This document shows, piece after piece, positions 32,536-42,877 of a stretch of DNA of 64,000 nt. The notes under the pieces are model-generated. The model was not told where the DNA came from and did not search any database. It saw nothing but the letters and a program-made list of their open reading frames with translations. Both the position numbers and the translations under genes were made by a program. Origin of the DNA: Massilia eurypsychrophila. Lineage in GTDB: Bacteria > Pseudomonadota > Gammaproteobacteria > Burkholderiales > Burkholderiaceae_D. Positions within the stretch are counted from its first letter, which is position 1, and each line of letters starts with the position of its first letter. Location: NCBI RefSeq assembly GCF_002760655.1, contig NZ_PDOC01000004.1, positions 405,230-469,229 of the forward strand, read 5' to 3'.

Positions 32536-34008
32536 ATGCATACAAAAACCATCAAACAGCTGTCTGCCCTGCTGCACGCGAAACAGGTTTCCGCCACCGA
32601 GCTCACGCAGCACTACCTGCAGCGCGCCGCCGCGAGCGACCTGAACGCCTTCCTGCACATCGATCCGGCGCTGTCGCTGGCGCAGGCCGGCGCCGCCGAC
32701 GCGCGCTTTGCCGCCGCCAGCGCCGGTCCGCTGACCGGCATCCCGATCGCCCACAAGGACATCTTCGTCACCGAAGGCTGGCGCTCGACCGCCGGCTCGA
32801 AGATGCTGGCCAATTACGTCAGCCCGTTCAACGCCACCGTCGTCGAGCGCTTCGGCCAGGCCGGCATGGTCACCCTCGGCAAGCTCAATTGCGACGAATT
32901 CGCGATGGGTTCGTCGAACCAGAATTCGGCCTTTGGCGCGGTACTGAACCCGTGGGACAAGCTGGCCGTGCCAGGCGGCTCCTCGGGCGGCTCGGCCGCG
33001 GCGATCGCCGCGCGCATCGCGCCGGCCGCCACTGCCACCGACACCGGCGGCTCGATCCGCCAGCCGGCGTCGTTTTGCGGCGTGACCGGCATCAAGCCGA
33101 CGTACGGGCGCGTGTCGCGCTTCGGCATGATCGCGTTCGCCTCCTCGCTCGACCAGGGCGGCCCGATGGCGCAGACGGCCGAAGACTGCGCCATGCTGCT
33201 GGGTGAAATGGTCGGCTTCGACGAGCGCGACTCGACCAGCCTGACCGCCGCCCAGGGCAACGTGCGCGAAGACTTCACGCGCGACCTGGCCGAGCCGCTC
33301 GCCGGCCTGCGCATCGGCGTGCCGAAAGAGTACTTCGGCGAAGGCTTAGCAAGCGACGTCGAGGCGGCCGTGCGCGCCGCGCTCGAGCAGTTCGTCAAGC
33401 TCGGCGCCACCCTGGTCGACATCTCGCTGCCGAAGACGTCGCAGTCGATCCCGGTCTACTACATCATCGCGCCGGCCGAAGCGTCGTCCAACCTGTCGCG
33501 CTTTGACGGCGTGCGCTACGGCCACCGCGCCAGCGAATACAAGGACCTGGCCGACATGTACAAGAAGAGCCGCGCCGAGGGTTTCGGGCGCGAAGTCCAG
33601 CGCCGCATCATGGTCGGCACCTATGTGCTGTGCCACGGCTACTACGACGCCTACTACCTGAAGGCGCAGAAGATCCGCCGCCTGATCGCCGACGACTTCC
33701 AGGCCGCGCTGGCCAGCTGCGACGTCATCATGGGTCCGGTCGCGCCGACCGTGGCGTGGGACCTGGGCGAGAAGACCGACGATCCGGTTAGCGCCTACCT
33801 GGCCGACATCTACACCTTGTCGACCAGCCTGGCCGGCCTGCCCGGCATGTCGATCCCGTGCGGCTTCGGCCAGGGCGACAAGAACGGCCAGCGCCCGGTC
33901 GGGCTGCAAATCATCGGCAACTACTTTGCCGAAGCGAAGCTGCTGGGCATCGCCCACCAGTACCAGCAGGTCACCGACTGGCACACCCGCGCGCCCGCCG
34001 GCGTCTGA
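32536..34008 (+). CDS. gatA: Asp-tRNA(Asn)/Glu-tRNA(Gln) amidotransferase subunit A
   Basis: The 490-residue amidase-signature subunit hydrolyses glutamine to give ammonia. The catalytic triad context is visible: Lys in [10 protein letters not shown] (~residue 76), the Gly/Ser loop [13 protein letters not shown], and the nucleophile Ser in [11 protein letters not shown]. Length is normal. It sits between gatC and gatB; the gap to gatB is 18 nt with AGAGAG as ribosome site. Confidence 0.97.
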   Translation: MHTKTIKQLSALLHAKQVSATELTQHYLQRAAASDLNAFLHIDPALSLAQAGAADARFAAASAGPLTGIPIAHKDIFVTEGWRSTAGSKMLANYVSPFNATVVERFGQAGMVTLGKLNCDEFAMGSSNQNSAFGAVLNPWDKLAVPGGSSGGSAAAIAARIAPAATATDTGGSIRQPASFCGVTGIKPTYGRVSRFGMIAFASSLDQGGPMAQTAEDCAMLLGEMVGFDERDSTSLTAAQGNVREDFTRDLAEPLAGLRIGVPKEYFGEGLASDVEAAVRAALEQFVKLGATLVDISLPKTSQSIPVYYIIAPAEASSNLSRFDGVRYGHRASEYKDLADMYKKSRAEGFGREVQRRIMVGTYVLCHGYYDAYYLKAQKIRRLIADDFQAALASCDVIMGPVAPTVAWDLGEKTDDPVSAYLADIYTLSTSLAGLPGMSIPCGFGQGDKNGQRPVGLQIIGNYFAEAKLLGIAHQYQQVTDWHTRAPAGV

Positions 34009-34026
34009 GAAAGAAGAGAGAACACT

Positions 34027-35487
<1,461 letters not shown>

Positions 35488-35505
35488 ATTCGCGGCGCTT
35501 AAACG

Positions 35506-35535
35506 AAAACGGCGACCCTCGGGTCGCCGTTTTTT
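35506..35535 (+). terminator. rho-independent terminator of gatCAB
   Basis: AAAACGGCGACC and GGTCGCCGTTTT form a 12-bp perfect stem around a CTCG tetraloop, followed by T residues. It is 19 nt past the gatB stop. The A-tract before the stem makes it potentially active for the opposite strand, which carries the convergent TumA-like gene. Confidence 0.93.
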
Positions 35536-35590
35536 GTCGCTCAATCTCAAAATGACTATGTCATTTTGACCTTTTGCGAGGCACTTTAGT

Positions 35591-35944
35591 TCAGGCTAAT
35601 TCGATCGTCACGCGGTCGCATGCTGCAACAGGAACGACGACGCCCTCTTTGCGATTAAGTTTGACCAGCGAGAAATTCGCCATGGTCTGAAGGGACTGTG
35701 CGACCTCGGTGACCGGCTTGCCCACCGCGAGAGCCAGCGCATCGACGGACTGCGGTTGCTGCTCACGCAAAACACGCAGCAAGGCCATATTGTCGTCGGA
35801 CACCACCTGCAGCGCGTCGCTGATCGACGGAAACCAGACTTTCGGCTCCCCGGGCAGGACCTTCCGGGTACCAGCAACGACTGCCAGCGTTCGGGCCTGC
35901 ATTTCGGGAACGGTTGCAATTCCGATCTTAATGGTCTTGCTCAT
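35591..35944 (-). CDS. TumA-like antitoxin / HVO_A0114-type HTH regulator
   Basis: The 117-residue protein has a C-terminal winged-helix region (DNMALLRVLREQQPQSVDAL, VGKPVTEVAQSLQTMANFSL, VKLNRKEGVVVPVA) like the COG4190 predicted regulators. These commonly pair with DUF6516/TumE-type toxins. Its first 17 nt overlap the end of the TumE-like gene, the usual toxin-antitoxin coupling. It likely neutralises the toxin and represses the pair's promoter. The family assignment is from recall of the pattern, not a search. Confidence 0.75.
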   Translation of the reverse strand: MSKTIKIGIATVPEMQARTLAVVAGTRKVLPGEPKVWFPSISDALQVVSDDNMALLRVLREQQPQSVDALALAVGKPVTEVAQSLQTMANFSLVKLNRKEGVVVPVAACDRVTIELA

Positions 35945-36329
35945 GGTCCACCTCTTTAAGCACCCGATTTATCTCGTTGAGAAAGTCAATCGGCAATCGG
36001 TCCGCCCCGCGGTACTCATAGACAATTGGTTCATCAACTGCGTAGCAATGGAAATGGTCCCAAGCAAGCCGGACTTTGGAGTGTCCTGCTGTCCTTAACG
36101 GATGCGCATTATCGAATCCGGTCAGTCTTTCGCCATTGGGGGCATGCAAGGTCAAACTGTACTTCAGGCCGAAAGGTCGCGCTGAACTTGTCTTGACTCG
36201 ATGGGCTTGAATTTTCGTCCATAACCAGAAACCGTTTGACTTTGAATTGTGCCATCTAGTTCTAGCAAATGCGCAATGCCGGGATCGATGGGCGCCTTGC
36301 CCCGTCTTCTCGAGTTCATGCAAAAACAT
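35928..36329 (-). pseudogene. TumE-like (DUF6516) toxin, apparently frameshifted near 36235
   Basis: The last ~90 residues match the DUF6516/TumE-like pattern: NGFWLWTKIQAHRV, FGLKYSLTLH, GERLTGFDNAHPL, DHFH and a final DFLNEINRVLKEV. Upstream of NGFW the open frame reads unlike the family. A different frame, starting with an ATG at 36319, gives MNSRRRGKAPIDPGI then AHLLELDGTIQSQ, which has the look of the family's N-terminus. The two join if one A is restored in the AAA run (TTT on the plus strand, 36235-36237). So the toxin has probably lost a base. Alternatively the 133-residue frame from 36329 is expressed with an odd N-terminus, or the loss is a sequencing error. Confidence 0.65.
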
Positions 36330-36381
36330 ATCAAGCCTAAATCTGGCGCGCCATCCTGCCCATCAAAACATCAGCAGAAAT

Positions 36382-37044
36382 CTATATTCCGTAGCGCGTC
36401 CGGTAGGCCGACACTGCCTCGCGATACTGCGCCAGCTGCGGATCGGCCCCGGAGCCCGACAGATAGCTGAACAAGTCGTCGAGGTTGCCGATCGAGATCA
36501 CCGGGATGCCGAACTCGCGGCTCACTTCCTGCACCGCCGAACTGGCCGACAGCGCGCCGTCCTTGCCGCTGCGCTCCATGCGGTCGAGCGCGATGAGCAC
36601 CGCGGCCGGTTCGGCGCCGGCGGCGCGGATCATGTCGACCGATTCGCGCACCGACGTGCCGGCCGAGATGACGTCGTCGATGATGACGACCTTGCCCTGC
36701 AGCTTGGCGCCGACGATGGTGCCGCCTTCGCCGTGGTTCTTGGCTTCCTTGCGGTTGAAGGCGAACGCGGTGTTGCGACCCTTGCCGGCCAGCGCGACGG
36801 CGGTGGCCGACGCCAGCGTGATGCCCTTGTAGGCCGGGCCGAACAGCATGTCGAACTCGACGCCGGAGTCGAGCAGCGTCTGCGCGTAAAATTGCGCCAG
36901 CTGGGCCAGCGTCTGGCCTTCGTGGAACAGGCCGGCGTTGAAGAAATACGGCGACAGGCGTCCTGCCTTGGTCGTAAACTCGCCGAAGCGCAGCACGCCC
37001 GCAGAGACTGAAAACGCGATAAACTGTTGCCGCAAATTGTCCAC
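36382..37044 (-). CDS. pyrE: orotate phosphoribosyltransferase
   Basis: It joins orotate to PRPP to form OMP in pyrimidine synthesis. The 220-residue protein has the PRPP-binding motif [13 protein letters not shown] and the family segments [18 protein letters not shown] and [13 protein letters not shown]. Length is normal. It is divergent from xth, with an 87-nt spacer. Confidence 0.96.
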   Translation of the reverse strand: MDNLRQQFIAFSVSAGVLRFGEFTTKAGRLSPYFFNAGLFHEGQTLAQLAQFYAQTLLDSGVEFDMLFGPAYKGITLASATAVALAGKGRNTAFAFNRKEAKNHGEGGTIVGAKLQGKVVIIDDVISAGTSVRESVDMIRAAGAEPAAVLIALDRMERSGKDGALSASSAVQEVSREFGIPVISIGNLDDLFSYLSGSGADPQLAQYREAVSAYRTRYGI

Positions 37045-37131
37045 GATGATCCCTGTCGATTAAAAGTGGCTGTATTTTAATCCCGGGACACATTGCGCGC
37101 CACCGCCCTGCCCTTTTCTTCGCCTGGAACC

Positions 37132-37908
37132 ATGCCTAAAATTATCTCAGCCAATCTCAACGGAATTCGCTCCGCCCACAAAAAAGGCTTCTTCACGTGG
37201 ATGGCTGCGCAGCAAGCCGACTTTATCTGCGTGCAGGAACTGAAGGCGCAGCATGGCGACATGACAGAGGAATTCCTCATGCCCGGCGGCTACCATGGCC
37301 ATTTCCACTACGCCGAAAAGAAGGGCTACTCCGGCACCGGCGTCTACAGCAAGACCAAGCCGGATGCGATGCGCACCGGCTTTGGCTGCGCCGAATTCGA
37401 TGCCGAAGGGCGCTACACGCGCTGCGATTTCGGCAACCTGACGATCATTTCCGTCTACTGCCCGTCAGGCTCGTCGTCGCCGGAGCGCCAGGTCGCCAAG
37501 TTCCGCTTCATGGAGACATTCTTGCCGCACCTGCTGGAACTGAAGGCCGAGGGGCGCGAGGTAGTCATCTGCGGCGACTGGAACATTGCCCACAACGAGA
37601 TCGACCTGAAGAACTGGAAGGGAAACAAGAAGAACTCGGGCTTCTTGCCCGAAGAGCGGGCGTGGCTGACGCGCGTGTTCGACGAAGTGGGCCTGGTCGA
37701 CGTCCATCGGGACATCGACAAGCGCGAGGAGCAGTACACCTGGTGGAGCAACCGCGGCCAGGCTTGGGCGAAGAACGTCGGATGGCGCATCGACTACCAC
37801 GTCGCCACTCCCGGCATCGCGGCCCAAGCGCACACGGTATCGATCTACAAGGACGAGCGCTTCTCGGACCACGCGCCGCTGATCATCGACTACACGGTGC
37901 GGCCATAG
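37132..37908 (+). CDS. xth: exodeoxyribonuclease III (AP endonuclease)
   Basis: The 258-residue exonuclease-endonuclease-phosphatase enzyme processes abasic sites. Motifs are SANLNGIRSA (metal site), CVQELKAQ with the catalytic Glu, VICGDWNIAHNEIDL, and the C-terminal SDHAPLIIDY. The ATG at 37132 is chosen over a TTG at 37093 because the family begins at MPKIISANLNG. It is plus strand, divergent from pyrE. Confidence 0.95.
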   Translation: MPKIISANLNGIRSAHKKGFFTWMAAQQADFICVQELKAQHGDMTEEFLMPGGYHGHFHYAEKKGYSGTGVYSKTKPDAMRTGFGCAEFDAEGRYTRCDFGNLTIISVYCPSGSSSPERQVAKFRFMETFLPHLLELKAEGREVVICGDWNIAHNEIDLKNWKGNKKNSGFLPEERAWLTRVFDEVGLVDVHRDIDKREEQYTWWSNRGQAWAKNVGWRIDYHVATPGIAAQAHTVSIYKDERFSDHAPLIIDYTVRP

Positions 37909-37997
37909 GGAGAGTCGGTTTGACTTGACGGGGGAATGATGGCAACCTGACCGGACTCCTCATCATTGGCGACTCGGCCTCAGCTGCAAGCGACCAC

Positions 37998-38687
37998 ATG
38001 GAAATTATTGGCACCGGCATCTACCCTTTGCATCAAGCCGCGCGACTAGTGGGTGCGGAGCCACGCGCGCTACGCCGTTGGGTTCAGGGGTACTCACGGA
38101 GATATAAAGGGGAGCAAGTGCGCTCCGAGCCGCTTTGGAAGACCCAACTGAGGGACCAGGATCTGCCGGACGATGTCATCGGCTTCCGGGATTTGCTCGA
38201 ACTTCGAATGGTCGCCGCTTTTGTCCGGCACGGTGTCGACCTCAAGGTTATCCGAGCAACTGTTGAAGCGGCTTCGCATAATTTCGGCCTAGACTATCCA
38301 TTGACCAACCAGCAGTTTCGAACTGATGGCAGACGCATTTTTTTGCAAGCATTGAAAGAAGCCTCTGAAGAAGAGCTCCTGATGGACGATTTGCGCAAGC
38401 AATTCGTTTTTTCAGACATCATCAAGCCGACGCTATACGAGGGAATTGAATACGGCACGGACGGTGCTATTCGTTGGTTTCCGCTCGGGAAACGCAAGAC
38501 AATCGTTCTTGACCCGGCCCTGCAGTTCGGCACGCCGGTGATATCCGGCACTGGCGTTCCGACAGATACCATCTACGCTTCGTACATGGCGGAAGGCCGG
38601 GACCAAGACATGGTAGCGAGAATTTTCGATCTCACTCCCAAAATGGTGACCGATGCGGTCGACTTCGAGGAAAGACTCGCTGCTTGA
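37998..38687 (+). CDS. VapB45-like antitoxin with DUF433 domain
   Basis: The 229-residue protein has an N-terminal HTH-like region (YPLHQAARLVGAEPRALRRW, residues ~9-28), a middle helical section (VIRATVEAASHNFG) and a C-terminal DUF433-type domain (GTPVISGTGVPTDTIYASYM, VARIFDLTPKMVTDAVDFEE). This arrangement matches the antitoxins paired with VapC45-type PIN proteins. The next gene is such a toxin, overlapping by TTGA. The region is visibly less GC-rich than its neighbours, consistent with transfer. Confidence 0.82.
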   Translation: MEIIGTGIYPLHQAARLVGAEPRALRRWVQGYSRRYKGEQVRSEPLWKTQLRDQDLPDDVIGFRDLLELRMVAAFVRHGVDLKVIRATVEAASHNFGLDYPLTNQQFRTDGRRIFLQALKEASEEELLMDDLRKQFVFSDIIKPTLYEGIEYGTDGAIRWFPLGKRKTIVLDPALQFGTPVISGTGVPTDTIYASYMAEGRDQDMVARIFDLTPKMVTDAVDFEERLAA

Positions 38688-39097
38688 AGTTCTTCTTCGA
38701 CAACAACCTATCCAAGCACCTCGCCCACGGCAATGGCGAACTATCCACGATAACTCCAGGGGTAGAACAAGTAATTCATCTAACCGACCGCTTCGCGCGC
38801 GATGCTCCTGACCTGACTTGGATCGGGGAGTTGGCGGAAGATGGGCCGTGGTACATCATTTCCATTGACCGCTTTAAAAAGCAACATGGCGCTGAGCGGG
38901 AGGCGATTCGACGAGCCGGTCACACCGTATTTATTCTAGACGCCCAATGGTCGAAACACGAATTTTGGCTGCAAGGCGCACGCTTGGTCAGGTGGTGGCC
39001 GCAAATCGTTGCTTATTCAGCCCTTGTCAGCGGCGGCGCGTACCGGGTACCCTGGCAGCACTCCCCAACGGCGAAACTGCAAGCGATCGGTTTTTGA
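38684..39097 (+). CDS. VapC45-like PIN-domain toxin
   Basis: The 137-residue protein begins KFFFDNNLSKHLAH, with the conserved Asp of PIN nucleases at residue 6, then TWIGELAEDGPWYIISIDRF and REAIRRAGHTVFILDAQWSK. PIN toxins cleave RNA. Translation most likely starts at a TTG (38684) whose TTGA overlaps the antitoxin stop. It ends 6 nt before the convergent pseudouridine synthase stop. Confidence 0.8.
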   Translation: MKFFFDNNLSKHLAHGNGELSTITPGVEQVIHLTDRFARDAPDLTWIGELAEDGPWYIISIDRFKKQHGAEREAIRRAGHTVFILDAQWSKHEFWLQGARLVRWWPQIVAYSALVSGGAYRVPWQHSPTAKLQAIGF

Positions 39098-39103
39098 GTT
39101 TCG

Positions 39104-40024
39104 TTAACCTCCGAGCGTCCGCTCGCTGGCGAAGCGGCGCGGTTCGCCGCTGAGCGGATCGACAAACTCCAGCGAACGCGCCAGCAGCTGCAGCGGGCGC
39201 GTGAAGTCGTCGCCGCGGCACGGCTGCGCCACCGGATAGAAGGCGTCGTTGTGGATCGGCGCGCCCAGCGCCGCCATGTGGACGCGCAGCTGGTGCTTGC
39301 GGCCGGTGTGCGGGCGCAAGCGGTACAGCGCCAGCGCGCCGCGCATGCCGATCAGGTCGACGATGGTCTCCGAATTCGGCTCGCCCTCCACTTCCTGCAT
39401 GCGGAAAAACGGCGTGCCCTCGACCATCAGGCTGCGGCGGGTGTGCGGAAAAGCCAGGCCGCCGATCGGCGCGGCTAGTGCTTCATATTCCTTCGACACG
39501 CCGCGCTTCTGGAACAGCGACTGGTAGGCGCCGCGGCTGCCGACGTTGGGCGAAAACAGCACCACGCCGGCGGTCTCGCGGTCGAGCCGGTGAATCGGCA
39601 CCAGGTCGGGGATGCCGAGTTTGAGCTTGAGGCGCACCAGCAGCGTCTCGTGCAGGAAGCGGCCGGCCGGCGCCATCGGCAGGAAGTGCGGCTTGTCGAC
39701 CACGACCAGGTGCTCGTCCTGGAACAGCACGCGCTCCTGGAACGGGATCGGGGTTTCGGCGTCGAGCTCGCGGTAGTACCAGATGCGCGAGCCGCCGCGC
39801 ACCGGGCTTTCCGGCGCGAGCGGCAGGCCGTCGCCGTCGACGACGTGGCCACGCGCCATGCGCGAGCGCCAGGCGTCGGCGCCGATATCGGGAAAGCGCG
39901 CCACCAGGAAGTCGAGCATCAGGCCGGCGCTGCCCTGCGGCAGCCACAGGTAGCTGGGCGCCACGCCGTGCATGATCGGCAAGGGCACGACCGCATTGAG
40001 CGCGGCCTGGCGTCCGATCTTCAA
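39104..40024 (-). CDS. RluA-family RNA pseudouridine synthase
   Basis: The enzyme has the catalytic motif HRLDRETAG with the nucleophilic Asp, preceded by VVDKPHFLPMAPAGRFL and followed by GRKHQLRVHMAALGAPIHND. An N-terminal part (LMLDFLVARFPDIGADAWRS) resembles an S4-like lead. Which rRNA or tRNA position it modifies is not evident. The start is uncertain: a TTG at 40024 (306 residues) overlaps the upstream M48 stop as TTGA, and an ATG at 39973 (289 residues) is the alternative; neither has a clear ribosome site. Confidence 0.88.
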   Translation of the reverse strand: MKIGRQAALNAVVPLPIMHGVAPSYLWLPQGSAGLMLDFLVARFPDIGADAWRSRMARGHVVDGDGLPLAPESPVRGGSRIWYYRELDAETPIPFQERVLFQDEHLVVVDKPHFLPMAPAGRFLHETLLVRLKLKLGIPDLVPIHRLDRETAGVVLFSPNVGSRGAYQSLFQKRGVSKEYEALAAPIGGLAFPHTRRSLMVEGTPFFRMQEVEGEPNSETIVDLIGMRGALALYRLRPHTGRKHQLRVHMAALGAPIHNDAFYPVAQPCRGDDFTRPLQLLARSLEFVDPLSGEPRRFASERTLGG

Positions 40025-40941
40025 TTGGGCAGCGCGGCGGTGCGGTACGGCGGCAGCTGGTCGACGCTGACGCCCTTGGCGCGCGCGTACAGCGGCAGCA
40101 GCACGTCCATGTGGCGCTCCATCTCGACGATGCGCTCCTCGCCGCCCGGGTGGGTCGACAGGATCTGGACCGGCGCGCGCTTGTTGAGCGCGCCCATCTT
40201 GCGCCACAGGGCGATGCCGGCGCGCGGGTCGAAACCGGCGCGCGCGGCCAGGTCGAGGCCGATCAGGTCAGCCTCGCGTTCCTCGTCGCGGGAGAATTTG
40301 AGCACCACCAGCTGGCCGGCGCTGCTGGCGACAGTATCGGTCAGGCGCGGATCCACGCCGAGCCAGGCCGACAGGCCGAACCCGATGATGCGGCTGGCGA
40401 CGCCGGTGGCAGTGGCCTTGGCGGCGCGCTCGCGGCCGTGCTCGCGCAGGGCGTGGGCGATTTCATGGCCCATCACGGCGGCCGCCTCGTCGTCGGTGAG
40501 TTTTAGTTGCGTCAGGATGCCGGTGAAGAAAGCGATGCGCCCGCCGGGCATGCAGAAGGCGTTGACCTGTTCGGAGTTGAGCAGGTTGACCTGCCACTTC
40601 CATTCGGCCGCCTGCGGATTCCAGCGCTCGGTGTACGGGATGATGCGCTTGGCGATGCCGCGCAGGCGGCCCACCTGCGGATGCTCGTCCGGGATCAGCG
40701 CGCCGGCCTGGCGCGCCTGTTCGATCAGGCCGGCATACTGCTGCGAGGCCTGCTGGTCGACCGCCTTCTCGGGTTCGAGATGGCGCCACCTCGACAACGG
40801 CTTGACGGCGATGCCGTCCTGGACCTGGGTTTGCTCGGCGGCGGCCGGCCCGGCGTCCGCCGGCGGCGCTTCCTTGGCGCGGTCGCAGGCCGCCAGGGCG
40901 CACAACGCGGCGATGGCGGCGAAGCGCTTGAGTTTGATCAT
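40021..40941 (-). CDS. M48 family metalloprotease lipoprotein
   Basis: The 306-residue protein has a lipoprotein signal (AAIAALCALAAC, Cys at about residue 18) and the zinc protease motif HExxH in MGHEIAHALREHG, with downstream REEREADLIGLDLA providing the third ligand. It resembles YcaL/LoiP-type periplasmic proteases that take part in outer-membrane protein quality control. The ATG at 40941 is taken because the signal peptide starts there. Confidence 0.9.
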   Translation of the reverse strand: MIKLKRFAAIAALCALAACDRAKEAPPADAGPAAAEQTQVQDGIAVKPLSRWRHLEPEKAVDQQASQQYAGLIEQARQAGALIPDEHPQVGRLRGIAKRIIPYTERWNPQAAEWKWQVNLLNSEQVNAFCMPGGRIAFFTGILTQLKLTDDEAAAVMGHEIAHALREHGRERAAKATATGVASRIIGFGLSAWLGVDPRLTDTVASSAGQLVVLKFSRDEEREADLIGLDLAARAGFDPRAGIALWRKMGALNKRAPVQILSTHPGGEERIVEMERHMDVLLPLYARAKGVSVDQLPPYRTAALPN

Positions 40942-41009
40942 TGCTGGTTCCATAGTGCTAATTTTGACAACACATCATCTCAGAAAACGCGCGAAAGTAG
41001 CACACGCCA

Positions 41010-41630
41010 TCACGCCAGCCGGCGCTCCGTCTTGCGCAGCCTGAAGACCGCCAGGCTGCCGCGCAAATTGGGCAGGAACGAGACCGGACGGCCGCCTTCG
41101 GCCAGCGCCACGCGTTCGAGCACTTCGAGTCCGCATTCGGCGGCCAGTTCCTCGAAGTCGTAGATGGTGGCGCAGCGCACGTTGGGCGTGTCGTACCACT
41201 GGTACGGCAGCGCTTTCGACACCGGCATGCGCCCGCGCGCGAGCGCCACGCGGTGCGGCCAGTAGGCGAAATTGGGGAAGGAGACAATTGCCTCGGCGCC
41301 GACGCGCACGATATCGCGCAGCAGCGCTTCGACGTGCTGCATCATCTGCAGCGACGACAGGCACAGCACGGTGTCGAACGAATTGTCGCCGAAGATGGCC
41401 AGGCCCTTCTCCATGTCCTGCTGGATGACGTTGATGCCGCGCTGCGCCGACTCGAGCAGCTTGTCGTCGGCGATCTCGATGCCGTAGCCGGTGCAGCCCT
41501 TGTCGCTCTGCAGGTAGCTCAGCATGGCGCCGTCGCCGCAGCCGACGTCGAGCACGTGGGCGCCGCCCGGCACCCAATGGGCGATGAAGGCGAGGTCCGG
41601 ACGCGCGCTGGACAGTTCCTGGAAATTCAT
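41010..41630 (-). CDS. metW: methionine biosynthesis protein MetW
   Basis: The 206-residue SAM-binding protein ([15 protein letters not shown], residues ~27-41; [20 protein letters not shown]) belongs to the MetW family. MetW works with MetX and is reported to be needed for full homoserine acyltransferase activity in some Proteobacteria. Its ATG overlaps the metX stop (ATGA), which confirms start and partnership. Confidence 0.95.
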   Translation of the reverse strand: MNFQELSSARPDLAFIAHWVPGGAHVLDVGCGDGAMLSYLQSDKGCTGYGIEIADDKLLESAQRGINVIQQDMEKGLAIFGDNSFDTVLCLSSLQMMQHVEALLRDIVRVGAEAIVSFPNFAYWPHRVALARGRMPVSKALPYQWYDTPNVRCATIYDFEELAAECGLEVLERVALAEGGRPVSFLPNLRGSLAVFRLRKTERRLA

Positions 41631-42790
41631 GCGTGCTCCGTCATCGTCAATTGGCAGGTCGCGTCCCAGATGCGCTGGTACCAGGCGCGCACCATGTTCA
41701 GGTAGCGCGAATCGTCGAGCAGGAAGGCATCGTGGCCGTGCGGCGCGTCGATCTCGGCGTAGGTCACGCGGCGGCGGTTGCACACCAGCGCCTGCACGAT
41801 CTCGCGCGAGCGCTCCGGCGAAAAGCGCCAGTCGGTGGTGAACGAGGCGACGAAGAACTCCGCTTCGGTGCCCTCGAGCGCGCGCGTCAGGTCGCCGCCG
41901 CAGCCGCGCGCCGGGTCGAAGTAGTCGAGCGCCTTGGTGATCAAGAGGTAGGTATTGGCGTCGAAGTATTCGGAGAACTTGTCGCCCTGGTAGCGCAGGT
42001 AGGACTCGATCTCGAAGTCGATGCCGAAGTCGAATTTGTAGTCGTTGCTTTCGGCGGCGTTGCGCAGCTTGCGGCCGAATTTCTCCGCCATGTCGTCGTC
42101 GGACAGGTAGGTGATATGGCCGACCATGCGTGCCACCCGCAGGCCGTTTTTCGGCACCACGCCGTGGGCGTAGAAGTCGCCGCCGCGGTAGTCCGGGTCG
42201 GACAGGATGGCCTGGCGGGCGACGTCGTTAAAGGCGATGTTCTGCGCCGACAGCTTCGGCGTAGAGGCGATGACGACGCAGTGGCGCAGGCGCTTCGGGT
42301 ACATGATCGACCAGGCCAGCGCCTGCATGCCGCCGAGCGAACCGCCCATCACGGCGGCAAATTGAGCGATACCCAACTGGTCGGCCAGGCGCGCCTGCGC
42401 GGCGACCCAGTCTTCCACCGTGACGACCGGGAAGGCGGCGCCGTAAGGCTTGCCGGTGGCCGGATTGTCGTGCATCGGGCCGGTCGAGCCGAAGCAGGAG
42501 CCGAGGTTGTTGACGCCGATGACGAAGAAGCGGTCGGTGTCGAGCGGCTTGCCGGGGCCGACCATGTTGTCCCACCAGCCGACCTGCTTCGGGTCGTCGG
42601 CATACACGCCGGCAACATGGTGCGACGCGTTGAGCGCGTGGCACACCAGCACCGCGTTCGACTTGTCGGCATTGAGGGCGCCGTAGGTTTCGTACATGAG
42701 GGTGTAGCCGGCCAGCTGCGAGCCGCTTTGCAGGCGCAGTGGTTCGGCGAAATGCATCGCTTGCGGGGAGACTATTCCAATGGATGCCAT
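41627..42790 (-). CDS. metX: homoserine O-acetyltransferase
   Basis: The 387-residue alpha/beta-hydrolase-fold enzyme activates homoserine for methionine synthesis. It has the oxyanion region [10 protein letters not shown], the nucleophile elbow in [15 protein letters not shown], and the C-terminal Asp/His pair near [13 protein letters not shown]. metW follows with a 4-nt overlap. Some relatives use succinyl-CoA, which sequence by eye cannot exclude. Confidence 0.95.
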   Translation of the reverse strand: MASIGIVSPQAMHFAEPLRLQSGSQLAGYTLMYETYGALNADKSNAVLVCHALNASHHVAGVYADDPKQVGWWDNMVGPGKPLDTDRFFVIGVNNLGSCFGSTGPMHDNPATGKPYGAAFPVVTVEDWVAAQARLADQLGIAQFAAVMGGSLGGMQALAWSIMYPKRLRHCVVIASTPKLSAQNIAFNDVARQAILSDPDYRGGDFYAHGVVPKNGLRVARMVGHITYLSDDDMAEKFGRKLRNAAESNDYKFDFGIDFEIESYLRYQGDKFSEYFDANTYLLITKALDYFDPARGCGGDLTRALEGTEAEFFVASFTTDWRFSPERSREIVQALVCNRRRVTYAEIDAPHGHDAFLLDDSRYLNMVRAWYQRIWDATCQLTMTEHA

Positions 42791-42832
42791 GAGACTTTAG
42801 AAAAAAGTAGAACGAAGAGTTGACGCCAACTA

Positions 42833-42877
42833 CACCGAGGTCTGACCCTAAAAGAAAAATCGGGTCTGACCCCTCGA
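42833..42877. repeat. paired GGTCTGACCC elements between metX and ptsI
   Basis: GAGGTCTGACCC and GGGTCTGACCCC occur in direct orientation here, followed by a partial GATCAGAC. They belong to the same short palindrome family as 12497, 24754 and 46440. No gene is present in the spacer. Confidence 0.65.
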
